64,000 nucleotides of DNA from Mycobacterium sp. 852002-51057_SCH5723018 (GTDB lineage: Bacteria > Actinomycetota > Actinomycetes > Mycobacteriales > Mycobacteriaceae). The DNA is taken from assembly GCF_001667035.1 (NCBI RefSeq), contig NZ_LZIR01000023.1, positions 91,136 to 155,135 on the forward strand, read 5' to 3'. Shown piece after piece: positions 60,984-64,000 of the stretch. A program made the position numbers and the translations under genes. The notes below the pieces were generated by a model that was not told the origin of the DNA, did no database searches, and was given only the letters and a program-made list of their open reading frames with translations. Within the stretch, counting starts at the first letter, position 1. Every line of letters starts with the position of its first letter.

Positions 60984-61709
60984 ATGTCAACCTTCGTCCT
61001 AGTTCATGCCGCATGGCACGACGGATCCGTCTGGAACCCAGTGATCAGCCGCCTGCAAGACCGCGGTCACACTGCTTTTGGGCCAACCGTTGCGGGACAC
61101 GGCAAGGGCGTCTGCAAACACGTTAGCCACGCCCAGGCGACCCAGTCGATCGTGGACTTCATCGTCAGCCGCGATCTCACCGACATCGTGTTGGTTGGCC
61201 ATAGCTTCGGCGGCAGCATCGTTTGCAAAGTCGTCGAGGCCATTCCCGAACGTGTTCGGCGGCTTGTCTTCTGGAACGCATTCATCCTCAACGACGGGGA
61301 GTGCATACTTGACGTGGCGCCGCCGCACTTTCGCGCGTCGTTTCAACAGCTCGCGGAGGCCTCGTCGGACAACACCGTGATGCTGCCATTCTCGATTTTT
61401 CGCGAGACGTTCATCAACGACGCCGATTTGGACGTCGCCACGGCGGCGTATGCGCAGTTGTCGCCGGAACCGTACCCGCAGATGGCCGAGCCGCTGGATC
61501 TGCGGAAATTCTACGAATTGGACACGCCACGGAGCTATCTCAACGGAACCGACGACATCGCGCTCCCGCCAGGCGAATGGGGGTGGCATCCCAGGATGTC
61601 GTCCCGGCTCGGGCTGTACCGGCTGGTGCAAATGCCGGGCAGCCATGAACTCATCTTTACCAATCCAAACCTATTGACTGACAAGATCATCGAAGCTGGA
61701 CGCGACTGA
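60984..61709 (+). CDS. Alpha/beta-fold hydrolase
   Basis: A 241-residue hydrolase with the oxyanion region VLVHAAWHDGSVW, the nucleophile elbow GHSFGG and a late His in GSHELIF. The sequence resembles the EstC/salicylic-acid-binding-protein-like esterases. AAGGAG lies 11 nt before ATG 60984; a GTG at 60951 is an alternative. It is probably controlled by the divergent HxlR-SCP2 protein. Confidence 0.83.
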   Translation: MSTFVLVHAAWHDGSVWNPVISRLQDRGHTAFGPTVAGHGKGVCKHVSHAQATQSIVDFIVSRDLTDIVLVGHSFGGSIVCKVVEAIPERVRRLVFWNAFILNDGECILDVAPPHFRASFQQLAEASSDNTVMLPFSIFRETFINDADLDVATAAYAQLSPEPYPQMAEPLDLRKFYELDTPRSYLNGTDDIALPPGEWGWHPRMSSRLGLYRLVQMPGSHELIFTNPNLLTDKIIEAGRD

Positions 61710-61795
61710 GCGGGATAGTTGCGAGGCCCGCGAGCCGGTCCGATGGTGCGCGAGAGTGTTGGCGTGCTGGATTATTCGATCAACTTTAGGGAGTT

Positions 61796-63472
61796 ATGGT
61801 GTCGTACTTGATGATTCGTCCGCCCGAGTCGAGGGCGAAAGAGTACCGCGCCGCAGGGGTGTGGCGCGGCGTTGGGCCGATCGGTGATTTACGCCGGTGG
61901 CGGGATGAGAGTCCGCAGGCGTTGGCAATCAGCGCGTTCGGGGCCTCCGGTGCACCGGTGCTGATCGACTATCGTGGTTATGCGTCCCTCGTCGAGCGCT
62001 TTTCGGGTGCACTGTACGAACTTGGAGTGCGGCAGGGGCATGTGGTGGCAATTCAGTTGCCGAATTGCTGGCAGGCTTTGGTGCTTTACCAGGCGGTGGC
62101 ACGGTTGGGAGCCATCGTCGCACCGACCATGACCACGATTAGACCGCGTGAACTGGAGCGAATGCTCCGGCGCGTGGAGGCGCACGTCTGCATCACCGTG
62201 GACCGATGGGCGGGATTCGACCACGCAGATGCATTGCGCGACATAGCGTCTCGATTGCCGAAATTGCGGCATCGGGTAGTGATCGGGCAAGCCCGGGACG
62301 GTGATATCGAGTTCGCCTCGATGTTCGAGGAGACCGCCTGGGAGCAGCGTCATTCGGTGGCGCTCGACGATGTGAGGGACGATCCGGACGCGGTTTCGAT
62401 GGTCATCTTTACTTCAGGTACTACTGGAGAACCCAAAGCGGCACTGCACACCCATAACACCGTTTACACCTCGTTCGCCGGCCTGTGCGAGGCGCTGCGT
62501 TTCGAGCAGTCGGATGTCGTCTTCTGCCCACACGCACTCATGCACCTCGCGGGCCACTTGTTGGCCCACACGGCCTTGACCACGGGCGCCTCGATCGTTC
62601 TGCTTGACTCCTGGTCGGGGGCGCGGGGTCTGCAGGTCATGGTCGAGAGTCGCACCAGTCGAATGATGGCGGCGCCGGTGTTCATCTACGACCTGCTCAC
62701 AGCCACCGGAGAGCGAACAGGTCCGAACGATCTTCCACCCCTGCGCACGATGGTGACCGGTGCCACCACGGTGCCTGCGCCACTGGTAGCCGACGTCCAA
62801 AAGGTGTTCGGCACGCCACTGCAGACGCTCTGGGCGATGACAGAAGTCGGGATTGGGACGGCGACCCGTACCGACCATCCGCCGGACTGGGCCGCTCACA
62901 GCGACGGCAGTCCGTTGCGGTCAGTGGAACTGGATCTGCGATCGGACGACGAGATCAACCGCGAAAATCCGGGCAAACTCTTCATACGAAGCGGTGGCGT
63001 GTGTGTCGCGACGGTGGGGCGCGACACCGGTGACGTGGTGGTGACTTCCGAGTTCGACGACGGCTGGTACGAGACCGGTGACTTGGCAGTTCCGGATGGC
63101 CTCGACGGGATTCGGCTGATGGGTCGTGCCGGTGACAGGATCGGCGGGGCGTTCATGATTCCGGTGAACGACGTCGAATCCGAATTGCTGCGTCATCCAG
63201 GCGTTCAGGACGTGGCCCTGGTGGGCTATCCGGACGGGCAAGGCGGCGAGCTGGCTTGCGCGGTGGTTGTTCCCGCCGGCACGCACCAGGTGATTTTGGA
63301 AGAACTGCGCGAGTACCTCGGCGGGCTGGGTATGACGTACTGGTACATGCCAACCCGGCTGGTGTGTGTCGACGCGCTCCCTCGCAACGGCATGGGCAAA
63401 GTTCGCAAGGCGTCGCTGCGGCGATGGCTGAAGGGCGAAGTCAGCTTGGAAGACGTATTAACCGATGTTTAG
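61796..63472 (+). CDS. AMP-dependent acyl-CoA synthetase/ligase
   Basis: A 558-residue adenylate-forming enzyme. The P-loop is FTSGTTGEPKAALHTH, the core motif is YETGDLAVPD, and the C-terminal catalytic Lys is in RNGMGKVRKASL. It would activate a carboxylic acid as acyl-AMP and then a CoA ester. AGGGAG precedes ATG 61796. It lies 86 nt after the hydrolase and may be co-transcribed, suggesting ester hydrolysis then CoA activation. Confidence 0.9.
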   Translation: MVSYLMIRPPESRAKEYRAAGVWRGVGPIGDLRRWRDESPQALAISAFGASGAPVLIDYRGYASLVERFSGALYELGVRQGHVVAIQLPNCWQALVLYQAVARLGAIVAPTMTTIRPRELERMLRRVEAHVCITVDRWAGFDHADALRDIASRLPKLRHRVVIGQARDGDIEFASMFEETAWEQRHSVALDDVRDDPDAVSMVIFTSGTTGEPKAALHTHNTVYTSFAGLCEALRFEQSDVVFCPHALMHLAGHLLAHTALTTGASIVLLDSWSGARGLQVMVESRTSRMMAAPVFIYDLLTATGERTGPNDLPPLRTMVTGATTVPAPLVADVQKVFGTPLQTLWAMTEVGIGTATRTDHPPDWAAHSDGSPLRSVELDLRSDDEINRENPGKLFIRSGGVCVATVGRDTGDVVVTSEFDDGWYETGDLAVPDGLDGIRLMGRAGDRIGGAFMIPVNDVESELLRHPGVQDVALVGYPDGQGGELACAVVVPAGTHQVILEELREYLGGLGMTYWYMPTRLVCVDALPRNGMGKVRKASLRRWLKGEVSLEDVLTDV

Positions 63473-63970
63473 CGGAACGCTGTCGGTTCGATATCAGCGG
63501 TAGGCACGGAGGCTCGCGCCGTATCTGCAACGCGCCAGCGCCACGGTCGCGGAAGCGCCAGCGCTTGTCATCGGTGTTGGGGAACGCCCATGGCCGGATT
63601 GCGTAGGGTATGTCACTTTGAGCAGATGGTGAAATGCTATGCAAACAGTGCGCCTTCCGAGCCAGCTGTTACGTCTATGCGTCTGTTCCTCTGGGAATCA
63701 GCGCGCGTGTTGGTGGCAATACCCTCGAAGATCTCCTCGTAAGGCGCGTTGTTGCCTGCTGACAGCACACCGCTTTCGGGAGGCTCTAGTGCCCTTGGCT
63801 GACCGGCCGTCTCGATGCGCATCCAGTGCACGCAGATGTGCACCACGCGCACGAACATGTCACCGGAGTCGCAACCGTGTGCGGGCGCCCTAGCGTCGTA
63901 AACGACCGCAACCGCAAACCGCCCGGCAATCCATTGTGAGAAACCATCGCAACCTCAAAGGACATCCGCC
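63473..63970. other. Intergenic interval with one weak minus-strand open frame
   Basis: About 500 bp without a supported gene. A 73-codon frame on the minus strand (63858-63637; MFVRVVHICVHWMRIETAG) has no recognisable domain, signal or clear ribosome binding site, and I treat it as doubtful. No RNA gene or repeat is seen. Confidence 0.3.
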
Positions 63971-64000
63971 ATGACCGCACCTACGAAGATCCACCCGGTG
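63971..64000 (+). CDS. 5' end of a gene running off the right edge
   Basis: ATG 63971 is preceded by AAAGGA at suitable spacing and opens MTAPTKIHPV. Only ten codons are present, so the product cannot be identified. Confidence 0.5.
   Translation, partial: MTAPTKIHPV

Noticed and set aside
63606..63611. GGGTAT as a SigF -10 box near the right end
   Set aside because: The nearest GTT-like element is about 26 nt upstream and no gene follows at a suitable distance.
63637..63858. 73-codon minus-strand frame near the right end
   Set aside because: No domain, signal or convincing start signal; mentioned only within the intergenic entry.

Overview
The window looks like chromosomal DNA from a nontuberculous, probably slow-growing Mycobacterium. 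It is GC-rich throughout and uses many GTG and TTG starts. It carries families typical of that genus: a mycolic-acid-type cyclopropane synthase, a WS/DGAT, an MmpL exporter, an Eis-like acetyltransferase, a PrrB-like kinase, several FadE-type dehydrogenases, a CYP140-like P450 and an F420-type LLM oxidoreductase. I saw no rRNA, tRNA, CRISPR array or intact mobile element. The genus assignment is an inference from gene content.

Layout, left: 1-4030 holds a truncated PaaX-like regulator divergent from a Rieske oxygenase/crotonase/acyl-CoA dehydrogenase operon. 4148-10701 is a lipid and stress block with an RsbW-like kinase, WS/DGAT, cyclopropane synthase, a secreted protein, and a minus-strand run of five genes (two small proteins, LmbE-type deacetylase, hemerythrin, SCO6745-like). 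Three promoters here fit the mycobacterial SigF pattern (GTTT/GTTA, 15-17 nt, GGGTAN). 10870-25050 carries a large amino acid decarboxylase, PadR, an LLM oxidoreductase, an MFS transporter, an HdeA-like lipoprotein, an ssu-type ABC importer, a FAD oxidoreductase, the Eis-like protein, an acyl-CoA dehydrogenase and a TetR.

Layout, centre: 25559-33882 has an orphan PrrB-like histidine kinase, a VOC protein, a deazaflavin-type nitroreductase, MmpL, a NarL-type two-component pair, a 3 x 54 bp tandem repeat and an HxlR regulator.

Layout, right: 34609-56408 is a dense catabolic region. It contains an aldehyde dehydrogenase, three more Rieske oxygenase alpha subunits, a ferredoxin, SDR, TauD-like dioxygenase, CMD protein, paired acyl-CoA dehydrogenases, P450, two amidohydrolases and two APH-like kinases. 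The centrepiece is a module used twice: a Rieske alpha subunit followed at once by a ~110-residue helical protein with two conserved cysteines that I cannot assign to a known family. The second copy sits in an eight-gene operon (41978-48514) whose promoter carries two CAAGTACTTG palindromes, one matching the KstR2 consensus fully. This region is the best candidate for an undescribed system, probably oxidative degradation of a ring-containing acyl compound; the substrate is unknown.

After 56.4 kb come a STAS protein, a Tat-exported catalase-like peroxidase with cytochrome b561, a decay zone (58939-59830: two broken genes, a possible IS30-like end, a truncated secreted protein), an HxlR-SCP2 regulator, a hydrolase, an acyl-CoA-synthetase-like ligase, and the first codons of a further gene. 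Several regulators and enzymes appear to be read from leaderless mRNAs, with a TANNNT -10 element 6-8 nt before the start codon.
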